Shown: piece after piece, positions 1-7,600 of the stretch | Layout of the letters: each line of letters starts with the position of its first letter | Position numbering within the stretch: position 1 is the first letter of the stretch | NCBI GenBank assembly: GCA_900555335.1 | Contig: USKU01000018.1 | Location: forward strand, 1 to 15,486 | Origin: an uncultured Atopobium sp. | Lineage (GTDB): Bacteria > Actinomycetota > Coriobacteriia > Coriobacteriales > Atopobiaceae | Direction: 5' to 3' | DNA: 15,486 nucleotides | Notes under the pieces: generated by a model | Seen by the model: only the letters and a program-made list of their open reading frames with translations | What the model was told of the DNA's origin: nothing | Database searches by the model: none | Made by a program: the position numbers and the translations under genes

Positions 1-450
1 ACAATTTATGCGCCGGCAAGTGGAAAAGCTGTTGCTCTAGAGAACGTTCCTGATCCTGTTTTTGCAGGTGGCATGCTTGGACAAGGTTTGGGTATTTGGC
101 CTTCTGAGGGTGTTGTGTACGCGCCAGTTTCGGGCACTATTACCGCAACTACTCCAACTGTTCACGCCTTTGGAATTACTGCCGATTCTGGCGAAGAGGT
201 TTTGATTCACGTGGGCGTTGATACCGTTGAGATGAAGGGTGACGGCTTTATCGCTCTTGTTGAGCAGGATCAGCATGTTGAGGTTGGTCAGCCACTGATG
301 ACCTTTGACCTGGATAAAGTTAAGGACGCGGGTCATCCTGAGGTGGTTATTCTTGCTATCACCAATTCTAGCGAGTACAGCAACGTAGAGGTTCTTGCTT
401 CCGCTGACCAGGCAGTTTCTGCTGGCGAGAAGGTCTGTGTACTCGCATAA
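1..450 (+). CDS. PTS sugar transporter, glucose-family EIIA domain (C-terminal part; start lies off the left edge)
   Basis: The reading frame is open from base 1, so the gene begins outside the window and 149 C-terminal residues are visible. This is a glucose/Crr-type EIIA domain (PTS_EIIA_1), which receives phosphate from HPr and passes it to the EIIB domain during sugar uptake. Numbering from the first visible residue, the two hallmark histidines are H55 in VHAFGI and H70 in HVGVDTVEMKG. They are 15 residues apart, as in E. coli EIIAGlc (H75/H90), and the second is the usual phosphorylation site. The early YAPASGKAVAL and the later YAPVSGTI segments are also typical. The domain is probably the C-terminal module of an EIIBCA-type permease (beta-glucoside, glucose, maltose or GlcNAc families all have this arrangement), but the substrate cannot be told from this part. 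The internal ATG at 73 is not the start, because conserved domain sequence precedes it. Confidence 0.93.
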   Translation, partial: TIYAPASGKAVALENVPDPVFAGGMLGQGLGIWPSEGVVYAPVSGTITATTPTVHAFGITADSGEEVLIHVGVDTVEMKGDGFIALVEQDQHVEVGQPLMTFDLDKVKDAGHPEVVILAITNSSEYSNVEVLASADQAVSAGEKVCVLA

Positions 451-459
451 CTGCGACTG

Positions 460-465
460 TATAGC
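460..465 (+). promoter_or_regulatory. possible -10 element for leaderless transcription of the YigZ-family gene
   Basis: The 21 bases between the PTS stop and the ATG at 472 contain no Shine-Dalgarno-like purine tract. A TATAGC hexamer ends 6 bases before the ATG, which would place the transcription start at or next to the A of the start codon. Leaderless messages are common in Actinobacteria. No convincing -35 is visible, and translational coupling to the upstream gene is an equally simple explanation. Confidence 0.3.
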
Positions 466-471
466 TGTTCC

Positions 472-1113
472 ATGTCTGACACATCCTACAAGACACTCAA
501 GCTGGACTTTGTTGCGGAAGGTCTCTTTGAAGACAGAAAGAGCCGCTTCATAGCCCAGCTTTGTCATGTAGAAACAGAGTCAGAAGCACAAGAGTTTCTC
601 GCCACGGTAAAAGCAAAGCACTACAACGCTCGTCATAACGTGCCCGCATGGATCTTGGAGGACGGCACGGAGCGTGCTTCCGACGACGGAGAGCCTTCCA
701 GAACGGCGGGCATGCCGGTACTGGAGGTATTGCGCGGAGCGGGGCTTAAGAACGTCTGCTGCGTTGTCACACGCTACTTTGGCGGAACGCTTTTGGGTCC
801 TGGTGGGCTTGTTCGTGCGTATACGGCAGCAACTCAGGAGGCTTTGGCTGCTGCAGAGGAAGTATCTGCTGTTCAGGAAATGCTGCAGGTTGTGAGGGTG
901 GAGTTGTCGGCCCCGTATAACCTGTATGAGCAGATTCAGCGCTTGGTCTCAGATACCGGCGGCAAGGTTATAACGACAGAGTTTGGAGTGGACGTTTTTC
1001 TCGCCATAGACTTTAGGTGCGGAGAAGAAGCAGCGTTTACAGAGGCATTGCGGGAGCTTAGCGCCGGAAAGATTACAGCTAAGGTCTCCTCGGCACGTTT
1101 TGATCTGTTCTAG
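472..1113 (+). CDS. YigZ/IMPACT family protein (UPF0029)
   Basis: This 213-residue protein matches the YigZ/IMPACT family in length and motifs. The family signature runs SDDGEPSRTAG at residues 70-80 and TRYFGGTLLGPGGLVRAY at 100-117. The N-terminal half is the IMPACT domain, with LFEDRKSRFIAQL near residue 19. The C-terminal part (about 140-213) resembles the small ferredoxin-fold DUF1949 domain. Bacterial members are proposed to act around translation or elongation factors, but no reaction is established, so the function is unknown. The usual glycine after GEPS is an arginine here (R77). The gene lies 21 bases after the PTS gene in the same direction and may be co-transcribed with it. No ribosome binding site is visible before the ATG. 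Its last 35 bases overlap the 3' end of a minus-strand gene. Confidence 0.9.
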   Translation: MSDTSYKTLKLDFVAEGLFEDRKSRFIAQLCHVETESEAQEFLATVKAKHYNARHNVPAWILEDGTERASDDGEPSRTAGMPVLEVLRGAGLKNVCCVVTRYFGGTLLGPGGLVRAYTAATQEALAAAEEVSAVQEMLQVVRVELSAPYNLYEQIQRLVSDTGGKVITTEFGVDVFLAIDFRCGEEAAFTEALRELSAGKITAKVSSARFDLF

Positions 1114-1285
1114 TGGGTTTAATAAACCTAGCCTCGATAAACCAAAAAATACCGAATAAAAGAATAGTAAGGATAGTGCGGCCATTTTCTGGAAGCATGC
1201 CCCTGGAATCGCAATACCAGATTAATAGAAAGAACACTAGGATAGTAGCTCGTAAAATGACGCGCTCTTTTGAAATTGCTCTCAT
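1079..1285 (-). CDS. small two-helix membrane protein, unknown function
   Basis: This is a 68-residue reading frame preceded by a strong ribosome binding site: GGAGG (minus strand, 1291-1295) lies 5 bases before the ATG. Two hydrophobic segments, about residues 10-24 and 37-51, are joined by a short polar turn (CDSRGMLPENGR). The N-terminus and C-terminal tail are basic, consistent with a hairpin membrane protein with both ends in the cytoplasm. No family is recognised. A TATACT hexamer upstream on the minus strand (within 1323-1332) could be its -10, so it may be transcribed separately from the peptidase gene upstream. The 3' end overlaps yigZ convergently by 35 bases. The ribosome binding site and membrane pattern support a real gene; the overlap lowers certainty. 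Confidence 0.6.
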   Translation of the reverse strand: MRAISKERVILRATILVFFLLIWYCDSRGMLPENGRTILTILLFGIFWFIEARFIKPTRTDQNVPRRP

Positions 1286-1340
1286 GAGAGCCTCCAGAAA
1301 GTGAGCTTGAACTTTTCTTTTTATCAGTATACACCAGTAT

Positions 1341-1368
1341 GACCGGCACAGAAAATTCTGTACCGGCC
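1341..1368. terminator. hairpin between the peptidase gene and the small membrane protein, possible terminator
   Basis: An inverted repeat pairs CCGGCACAGAA with TTCTGTACCGG around a two-base centre, with one C-A mismatch. It lies 48 bases past the stop of the minus-strand peptidase at 1416 and before the small gene starting at 1285. No uninterrupted T-run follows it on the minus strand. On the plus strand a TTTT (1377-1380) follows at a distance. It may be a weak or factor-assisted terminator, or a regulatory dyad near the promoter of the small gene. Confidence 0.45.
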
Positions 1369-1415
1369 ATAGGTGCTTTTATGTGCGTGTTTAGTAGACT
1401 GTGGTTGCGCGTACC

Positions 1416-2876
1416 TTACTTGCGGTTACGGCCACCAAGGGAATAGCCAAGGTTCTCCCAGAAATCAATCTGGACATCCTCGCCCTCGTCCCAAACCTTG
1501 AGCAGGTCCTCTGGAACGTACTGACGACGAACATCAGCCTCGCCACCGTAGAGGCGGAACCAGTCTGCGCTCATGATGAGGTAGCCGTCCTTACCGGAGT
1601 CCTTACCCCAGCTGTTCTCAATGCGCCACTGCTTAGCCTTGCCGTCCTTATCAAGCTCAACGCCCTGGAAGGTCATTGCGTGGGTAAGGGAAGTCTCATA
1701 GTTCTCAATCATTGAGGCGCGATCCATGTCAAAATCAACGCCAAAGAGGCCGTTGTAATCCATGGTGTCGGTTGAGAGAACGTAGTTGAAGTCCTCATTG
1801 TGACGAGGGAACTCCTGCATAACGTCGCAGGCCATGCAGACAGGGTTGCCATCCTTCAAAGAAGCAATGGTAGCTGCCTCAAGAACCTCTGGCTCAACGT
1901 TTAAGAAGCGCGTCTGAATGCCGCCCAAGACGGTATCGATAAAGGTAGGGTGATACACCTTGCCGTAAGGATATTTCTTGCTTGGAACAGAAATGAGCTG
2001 GACAAAGCCACGAGGATCAACGCCACAATAGCGCTCAGCAAACTCAAGAGGAGTAATGCTAAAGTCGCGAAGAATCTGGGTGCCCTCCTCGTCCTTCTCG
2101 CCGTCCTTCTTGTCAGATGCCTTACTTGGCTCAACAGGAGAGAGCTTTTTCTTATCTACCTGTGCGTTTTTGCCAACCTTGCACTCAAAATCAAAAGTCA
2201 GAGGTGGCTCACCAAGGCAGACGGAAAGGATTTGGTGGAAGCCCTTGAGTTGCTCCTGTTTAAGCGCACGAAGCTCGTCCAGAGACTTGCCAGCTGCGTA
2301 TGCTGCGCGAAGCTCGCCAGCACTCTTTCTGAACAAGCGGTCAATGCGCTCATCCATCTGAGTGGAGTTCTTGGAGCAAGCAGTCTCTGGCATGGCATCC
2401 TTAGGAACCAAACCGTACTTCTCAACCAAGCTCATGGCAAATGAGTAGTAACCGCCGTCGCCAATACCCTCGGTCAGAAGCGTGTTGACAACACGAGAAT
2501 CGGTTGGCTGGTCAGCAGTCTGAATGATGTACTCAAGTGCAGAATTTGCCTTCTCAAGTTTGTCGTAGAACATGCCGTATGCCTGGCTGAACTCAAAGGT
2601 ATCAACGTCAAGCTTCTTGATTGCCTCCTGGCGAAGTACGTTGAAAGAAGAGAACATCCAGCAGCGACCGCTCTGACGCTGGTTAGTGACGTCGCCCGTC
2701 TTTGCAACAGCAACACCGTAGGTATCAGCGTAGGTACGCATGGTGGTGATGTCGCGAGCAGCTGCGGAAACGCCCATAGAGGTTACGGAGTTGCGAGCAA
2801 CGCGGTTAGCACGGTCTGCGCTGAAAGCAGCGGTTTCCTCGTTTGCCCACTGTGGATTTACGGTTTGATCAGCCAT
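1416..2876 (-). CDS. C1-family cysteine aminopeptidase (PepC/bleomycin hydrolase-like), insertion-bearing copy
   Basis: This 486-residue cytoplasmic peptidase belongs to family C1B (bleomycin hydrolase/PepC), whose members trim N-terminal residues from peptides. The papain-type residues are all present: oxyanion Gln66 and nucleophile Cys72 in NQRQSGRCWMF, His399 in SLTHAMTFQGV and Asn421 in IENSWGKD. No signal peptide is seen. An AAAGGAG ribosome binding site (2882-2888) sits 5 bases before the ATG. Compared with the neighbouring paralog it carries an extra hydrophilic block rich in Lys, Asp and Glu at about residues 234-268. Its C-terminus (ending LGYSLGGRNRK) lacks the DPMGSLA-type tail of classical PepC. 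In this family the C-terminal arm lies in the active-site cleft and sets aminopeptidase specificity, so the specificity may be altered. It lies directly downstream of the paralog but beyond a terminator hairpin. Confidence 0.93.
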   Translation of the reverse strand: MADQTVNPQWANEETAAFSADRANRVARNSVTSMGVSAAARDITTMRTYADTYGVAVAKTGDVTNQRQSGRCWMFSSFNVLRQEAIKKLDVDTFEFSQAYGMFYDKLEKANSALEYIIQTADQPTDSRVVNTLLTEGIGDGGYYSFAMSLVEKYGLVPKDAMPETACSKNSTQMDERIDRLFRKSAGELRAAYAAGKSLDELRALKQEQLKGFHQILSVCLGEPPLTFDFECKVGKNAQVDKKKLSPVEPSKASDKKDGEKDEEGTQILRDFSITPLEFAERYCGVDPRGFVQLISVPSKKYPYGKVYHPTFIDTVLGGIQTRFLNVEPEVLEAATIASLKDGNPVCMACDVMQEFPRHNEDFNYVLSTDTMDYNGLFGVDFDMDRASMIENYETSLTHAMTFQGVELDKDGKAKQWRIENSWGKDSGKDGYLIMSADWFRLYGGEADVRRQYVPEDLLKVWDEGEDVQIDFWENLGYSLGGRNRK

Positions 2877-2903
2877 TGAGGCTCCTTTTGTTAGTAACGT
2901 TTA

Positions 2904-2938
2904 GAAAAACCTGGCGAGAAGACCGATCTTCTCGCCAG
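2904..2938 (-). terminator. rho-independent terminator between the two peptidase genes
   Basis: A perfect 12-bp inverted repeat (CTGGCGAGAAGA, 2911-2922; TCTTCTCGCCAG, 2927-2938) has a 4-base loop. On the minus strand the stem is followed immediately by GTTTTTCT. It ends the message of the upstream peptidase (stop at 2951). Only 27 bases separate it from the next ATG, leaving little room for an independent promoter. Confidence 0.88.
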
Positions 2939-2950
2939 ATGGTTTGTGTC

Positions 2951-4309
2951 TTAACGAAGCGTTGCCAGAGAACCCATAGGATCCCAAGGCTCGAGGACAG
3001 TTGCTTCCTCGGTCTCAAAGGTCTTGAGCTGCTCAGGAGTGAGGTACTTCTTGTCAACAACAATCTGGTAGACGTACTCGTCAAACCAAGGGTCAGAGAT
3101 GGTGTCAAAACCATCGCGACCGTGATCTTTACCCCAGCTGTTCTCAACCTTCCAAAGAGTAGTGTTGCCTTCTGCGTCAAAGTTAACGCCCTCAAGAACC
3201 ATTGCATGAGTCATCAGAGACTCGCCGTAGTCAAGGCGCTCAGCGCGGTCAAGTGCGCCCTCAACAGGGAAGCCAAAGAGACCATCAACGTCAAGCGCAC
3301 GGGTGTCCATGATGCCTTCTTCACGAAGGTAAGACTGAGCAACGTCGCAGCCAAACCAGACAGGCAGATTATCCTTGAGCTGAGCCACAGCAAGGCGCTT
3401 AAGCTCAGGAATCTCAAGGTTGAGGTAACGAACGCCGCCACCCTCAACAACGTTGCCCAAGCGAGAAACGGTGTAGGTGTGGTTGAAAGGCTTATCTGCG
3501 GTTGGTGCAGAGATGATTGAGATGTAATCATCAAGATTCATATCAACAGTCTCAGCGAAGAACTCCTGAGGGGTAAAGGTGCCAGAAAGAACAAGGTTAT
3601 CGTCCTTATCGCGTAGGCGTGCCTCAAAAGATACAGGAGGCTGACCCAGGCAAGTTACCAACAGTGTATAGACATCCTCCATCATCTCTTTCTTCATCTC
3701 GCGCAGAGACTCAAGGGACTCACCAGCTGTTGCGGTCTCACGAAGACGCTTTGCAGCACTACGAAGATAGCGGGTGAGATACGCATCCATCTCGTGGGTG
3801 TTGCAAGAGTTAGCAGTCTCTGGCATAGCGCTCTTTGGAACTACACCGTACTTCTTAACAAGGCTCTTGAACATATCCCACTGGCCACCGTCGCCAATTG
3901 GGTCGGTAAGCAGGAAGGATACAAGACGGCCATTCAGAGGCTCATCAAGGGTATCCAGAATGTTCTCAAGGAACCAGTTGGACTTCTCCATCTTGTCCCA
4001 GAACAGTGGGTATGCCTGGGAAAGCTCAAAAGTGGAGAGGTTGTATTTCTTGATGATGCGGTATCTAAACGTATTGAGTGATGCAAACATCCAGCAACGA
4101 CCAGAGCGCTTCTGATTAGTGCGGTCACCCTGCTTTACCTCAACATCAAAGGTAAGAGGATTAAGGGCAACACCTTCTGGTACACGAGCTGCTTTTCTAA
4201 CACCAGCGCTGGTAGCAGCATTCTTAGCTACTGTGTGAGCGCGGTCGGACTCAAAGTTCTTCTGAGCCGCTGCAATGTCGTCAAAGGAAATGCTTTTCAT
4301 CTGATCCAT
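2951..4309 (-). CDS. pepC: C1-family cysteine aminopeptidase C (PepC/bleomycin hydrolase family)
   Basis: This 452-residue protein has the usual length for PepC. The catalytic set is complete: Gln66 and Cys72 in NQKRSGRCWMF, His368 in LMTHAMVLEGV and Asn390 in VENSWGKD. The C-terminal region reads EPWDPMGSLATLR. The WDPMGSLA part matches the tail of classical PepC, which sits in the active-site cleft and enforces aminopeptidase action; here it has three extra residues (TLR), and in this family C-terminal residues can be removed by self-processing. An AAGGAGA ribosome binding site (4314-4320) precedes the ATG at the proper distance; a second in-frame ATG three codons later is a less likely start. 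It is the first gene of a tandem peptidase pair, and a strong terminator follows it. Hexameric barrel assembly is known for the family but not visible here. Confidence 0.94.
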   Translation of the reverse strand: MDQMKSISFDDIAAAQKNFESDRAHTVAKNAATSAGVRKAARVPEGVALNPLTFDVEVKQGDRTNQKRSGRCWMFASLNTFRYRIIKKYNLSTFELSQAYPLFWDKMEKSNWFLENILDTLDEPLNGRLVSFLLTDPIGDGGQWDMFKSLVKKYGVVPKSAMPETANSCNTHEMDAYLTRYLRSAAKRLRETATAGESLESLREMKKEMMEDVYTLLVTCLGQPPVSFEARLRDKDDNLVLSGTFTPQEFFAETVDMNLDDYISIISAPTADKPFNHTYTVSRLGNVVEGGGVRYLNLEIPELKRLAVAQLKDNLPVWFGCDVAQSYLREEGIMDTRALDVDGLFGFPVEGALDRAERLDYGESLMTHAMVLEGVNFDAEGNTTLWKVENSWGKDHGRDGFDTISDPWFDEYVYQIVVDKKYLTPEQLKTFETEEATVLEPWDPMGSLATLR

Positions 4310-4342
4310 GTGATCTCCTTAACTGGAATAGGTAATACAAAA

Positions 4343-4348
4343 ACTATA
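4343..4348 (-). promoter_or_regulatory. candidate -10 element of the pepC promoter
   Basis: On the minus strand a TATAGT hexamer lies about 34 bases upstream of the pepC ATG, giving a predicted leader of about 27 bases that contains the ribosome binding site. No good -35 is found at 16-18 bp; TTAGAC lies 21 bp upstream. Weak call. Confidence 0.3.
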
Positions 4349-4458
4349 TTCCCAATTAAGGTGTCCCTAGTCTAAGAGTTACCAGTTTGAAACTTTTATT
4401 TTGAGAAAATTTTGAACAGATGGTCCACGCCAACTAAGAGAGATTTTGTGACGTTATG

Positions 4459-4489
4459 AAATTGGCGAGAAAATATTTTCATCCAATTT
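4459..4489. repeat. interrupted palindrome in the pepC-dnaE divergent intergenic region
   Basis: Outer arms AAATTGG (4459-4465) and CCAATTT (4483-4489) flank a perfect inner palindrome, GAAAATATTTTC (4469-4480), with unpaired bases between the arms. The 327-base region 4310-4636 holds no gene. It must contain the divergent promoters of pepC and dnaE, so the element may be an operator or curved AT-rich DNA. It has no U-tract typical of a terminator. Confidence 0.4.
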
Positions 4490-4517
4490 ACCAGCGGTAA
4501 TAGAAGTATTAGCACAT

Positions 4518-4531
4518 AGAACATATGTTTG
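4518..4531. promoter_or_regulatory. LexA-like SOS box upstream of dnaE
   Basis: The 14-mer AGAACATATGTTTG matches 13 of 14 positions of the Gram-positive LexA/DinR box CGAACRNRYGTTYG; only the first base differs. Its centre is the palindrome AACATATGTT. It ends 12 bases before the candidate dnaE -35. A second LexA-type palindrome in this window controls ruvC, showing that such boxes are in use nearby. Binding is inferred, not shown. Confidence 0.5.
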
Positions 4532-4543
4532 TATTAGTAGTTA

Positions 4544-4571
4544 TTGTCCGTCGAATCGGCTACACTATACA
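4544..4571 (+). promoter_or_regulatory. candidate dnaE promoter
   Basis: TTGTCC (4544-4549) and TATACA (4566-4571) are separated by 16 bp, a plausible sigma-70-type promoter about 65 bases upstream of the dnaE ATG. Each hexamer matches consensus at four of six positions. Confidence 0.4.
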
Positions 4572-4636
4572 AAGAAATTAAGAGCCCTTGGTAAAAGAAC
4601 AAATTTTGAAGCACAAAGAGAAGAGCGTAGAAAAAG

Positions 4637-7600
4637 ATGGCATTTGTTCACCTCCACAACCACTCAGATTTTTCCATTCTTGATGGAGCTAGCCGTGTCC
4701 CAGACATGGTTAGTAAAGCTGTAGAGTTTGGTATGCCAGCACTTGCTCTTACTGACCATGGATATCTCTTTGGAATTCCAGATTTTGACCTTGCATGCCG
4801 TAAGTACAATGAGGCGCTTAAAGACTTTGGCCAGTGGTGCCATGATGTGGAATGTTTTGAAAAGGGCTGGGATCTAGAAGAGCCTCCTGCAGATGATCCC
4901 AATGCTGGTGAGCATGATAAGGTTCATGCGCAGTGGGCTTCTGACGTTCAAATTTGGAATCAAACGCATGACATTGAGGCTGTAAAAGCCAATAAACCTT
5001 CTCCACTTATTAAGCCAATTTTTGGCTGTGAAGCTTATTTCATTCTTGATGATTGTATTGAGAAGGGCACTAAGCAGGTACGTTATCACCTTATCCTGCT
5101 TGCTAAAAATGAGACCGGCTATGTCAATCTGATGAAGATGATGTCAGAGGCTGGCTCAAAAGATATGTTCTATTACAAGCCACGCACTACGCTTGAGATG
5201 CTCAAGCGTTATCACGAGGGAATTATCTGCACTTCAGCTTGTGTTTCTGGCATCATTCCTCGTATGTTGTTTGAAGGTCGTCCAGAAGAAGCAGAGCGTT
5301 GGGCAAAAATCTATCAAGATATCTTTGGGGATGACTTCTACCTAGAGATTCAAGACCACGGTTTGTCTGATCCAAGCTGGGGCGGCTATACCGATAGAAC
5401 CCTTGCTGAGCGCATTGTAAAGATGGGTCATGACCTTGGTATTAAGGTAGTTGCTACCAACGATAACCACTATCTCACTAAAGAGGATGCAAGCGTTCAA
5501 GATATTGCTTCCTGCATTGGTTCAGGCGCTCGCGTTGATGATGAGAACCGCAAACGCATGACAGGCAGCGAGTTTTACCTTAAGAGTGAGCAAGAAATGC
5601 GCCAGATCTTCTCGTGGTGTCCAGAAGCTATCGAGAACACCATTGAGGTTGCAAATAAGTGCAACTATGAGCTGGATTGGACCCATATGTATCTGCCAAA
5701 GTTCCCAGACTTGGCAGAGGGGGAGACCTCAGAGGAGCGCTTTAGAAAAGAGTGTGAGCTTGGTCTTGCAAGACGTTATGGAGATGATTGGCAAAACGTT
5801 GTCATCAATGAGATTAACGTTAAAGACCGTTTTGAGTATGAATATGACATCATCTGCAAAAAGGGCTTTGCAGATTACTTCTTGATTGTTCAGGAGTATG
5901 TTCGCTGGGCAAAAGAGAATGGTATTGGCGTAGGCCCTGGTCGTGGTTCTGCAGCAGGTGCTATTGTTGCATACGCTATGGATATTACCTCGTTTGACCC
6001 TCTTGAGAATGGCCTCATGTTTGAGAGGTTTTTGTCTCCACAGCGTTCAGAGATGCCAGATATTGATATGGACTTCGACGATGAGCGTCGTCTTGAGGTT
6101 GTTGAGCATGTTCGTCAGATTTATGGATCTGAGCGTGTTTCTCACGTTATTACGTATTCAACCATCAAGGCTAAACAGGCAATAAATGACGCGTGTCGTG
6201 TTTTGGGCTATCCCGTTTATATGGGACAGCGTCTGTCTAAGATGATTCCAGGAGATCCTAACGCTCACCTTAAGTTTGTTCTTCATAAGGCTCAAGAAGG
6301 ACAAAAAGGCGCTGATCAGTATTCCGCTGATTTTGAAGATGCGTACGAGAATGACCCTGATGCTAGAAGAATCATTGATGCAGCTCTGTCTATTGAGGGC
6401 TTGCATCGTGGTGAGGGTGTGCATGCTTGTGCAGTCTTGATTGCTCCTACGCCTGTAAATGACCACGTTCCTACCAAGGTAGATACCAAGGGCGGCGTAG
6501 AGATTACGCAGTATGAGGGTCACTCTGTCGCAGACATGGGCCTTCTTAAGATGGACTTCTTGGGACTAAGAACTCTAACGGTTATTTCTCGTGCAATCAA
6601 AAACGTGAAGGATAACTACGGTATTGATATCGATGTAGATAACATTCCGTTTACTGATCCAGAAATTTATAGACTTCTTAGAGAAGGTAGAACTGCTGGT
6701 GTTTTCCAGGTTGAGTCTGCAGGTATGACTGCAACCATTAAGGGCATGAGACCAACAGAATATAAGCATATTGTCGCACTTATCGCCCTGTATCGTCCTG
6801 GTCCTCTTAACGCTGGTATGGTTACCAGCTATATCAACCGTATGAACGGTAGAGAAGAAGTCAAAGATTACGATCCACGTCTTCACGATATCTTGGAAGA
6901 AACCTACGGAACCATGGTCTACCAAGAGCAGGTTATGCAGATTTCTATGAAGATGTCTGGTTTTACCGCAGGCGAGTCTGACAAGGTAAGAAAAGCAGTA
7001 GCAAAAAAGAAGATCAAACTCATGCAGGAGGTTGTCCAGCACTGGGATGACGGTACTGATGAGACCATGGAAGCCCACTGGAAAAACGGCGCAGTTCGTA
7101 ACGGATTTGATCGCTCGGTTGCAGAAAGCATTTGGGACGATGTTCTTGAGTTTGCATCGTATGCATTCAACAAGTCTCACTCTGCTGGTTATGCAATTCT
7201 TGTTATGCAGACCGCATGGATTAAAGCGCATTATCCACATGAGTTTATGGCAGCAGTTCTTACCTCGTACATGGGCAAGACAGATAAGATTGTTCACTAC
7301 GTAAGCGCTTGCCGTCATGAGGGCATTAAGATTCTTCCACCAGACATCAACGAGTCCGGTAAAGACTTTACGGCTACTAAAGAGGGTATTCGTTTTGGCT
7401 TTGCGGGAATTCGCGGCGTAGGAGCTGGTGTTGGTGAAGCCATTATGCTTGAGCGCCAAAAAGGTGGTCCTTTTGCCAACATTCATGATTTTGTTGATCG
7501 TGTTGATGCAAGTCAGGCAAAGCGCAACGTTGTTGAGGCTCTTATCAAAGCAGGAGCTTTTGATTCAACAGGCTATACCCGTATGCAGATGATGAGCTTT

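Noticed and set aside
73..450. Separate short EIIA gene starting at the ATG at 73
   Set aside because: Conserved EIIA residues (YAPASGKAVAL) are encoded upstream in the same frame back to base 1, so it is the end of a longer gene.
1113..1304. 63-residue plus-strand frame opposite the small membrane protein
   Set aside because: No ribosome binding site and no hydrophobic or domain pattern; the minus-strand frame has a strong GGAGG site.
2843..3520. 225-residue plus-strand open frame opposite pepC
   Set aside because: It runs antisense through the terminator and the conserved peptidase; no start signal or domain.
6575..7486. 303-residue open frame on the minus strand inside dnaE
   Set aside because: It lies wholly opposite conserved DnaE sequence, has no ribosome binding site or recognisable domain, and has a composition typical of an antisense shadow.
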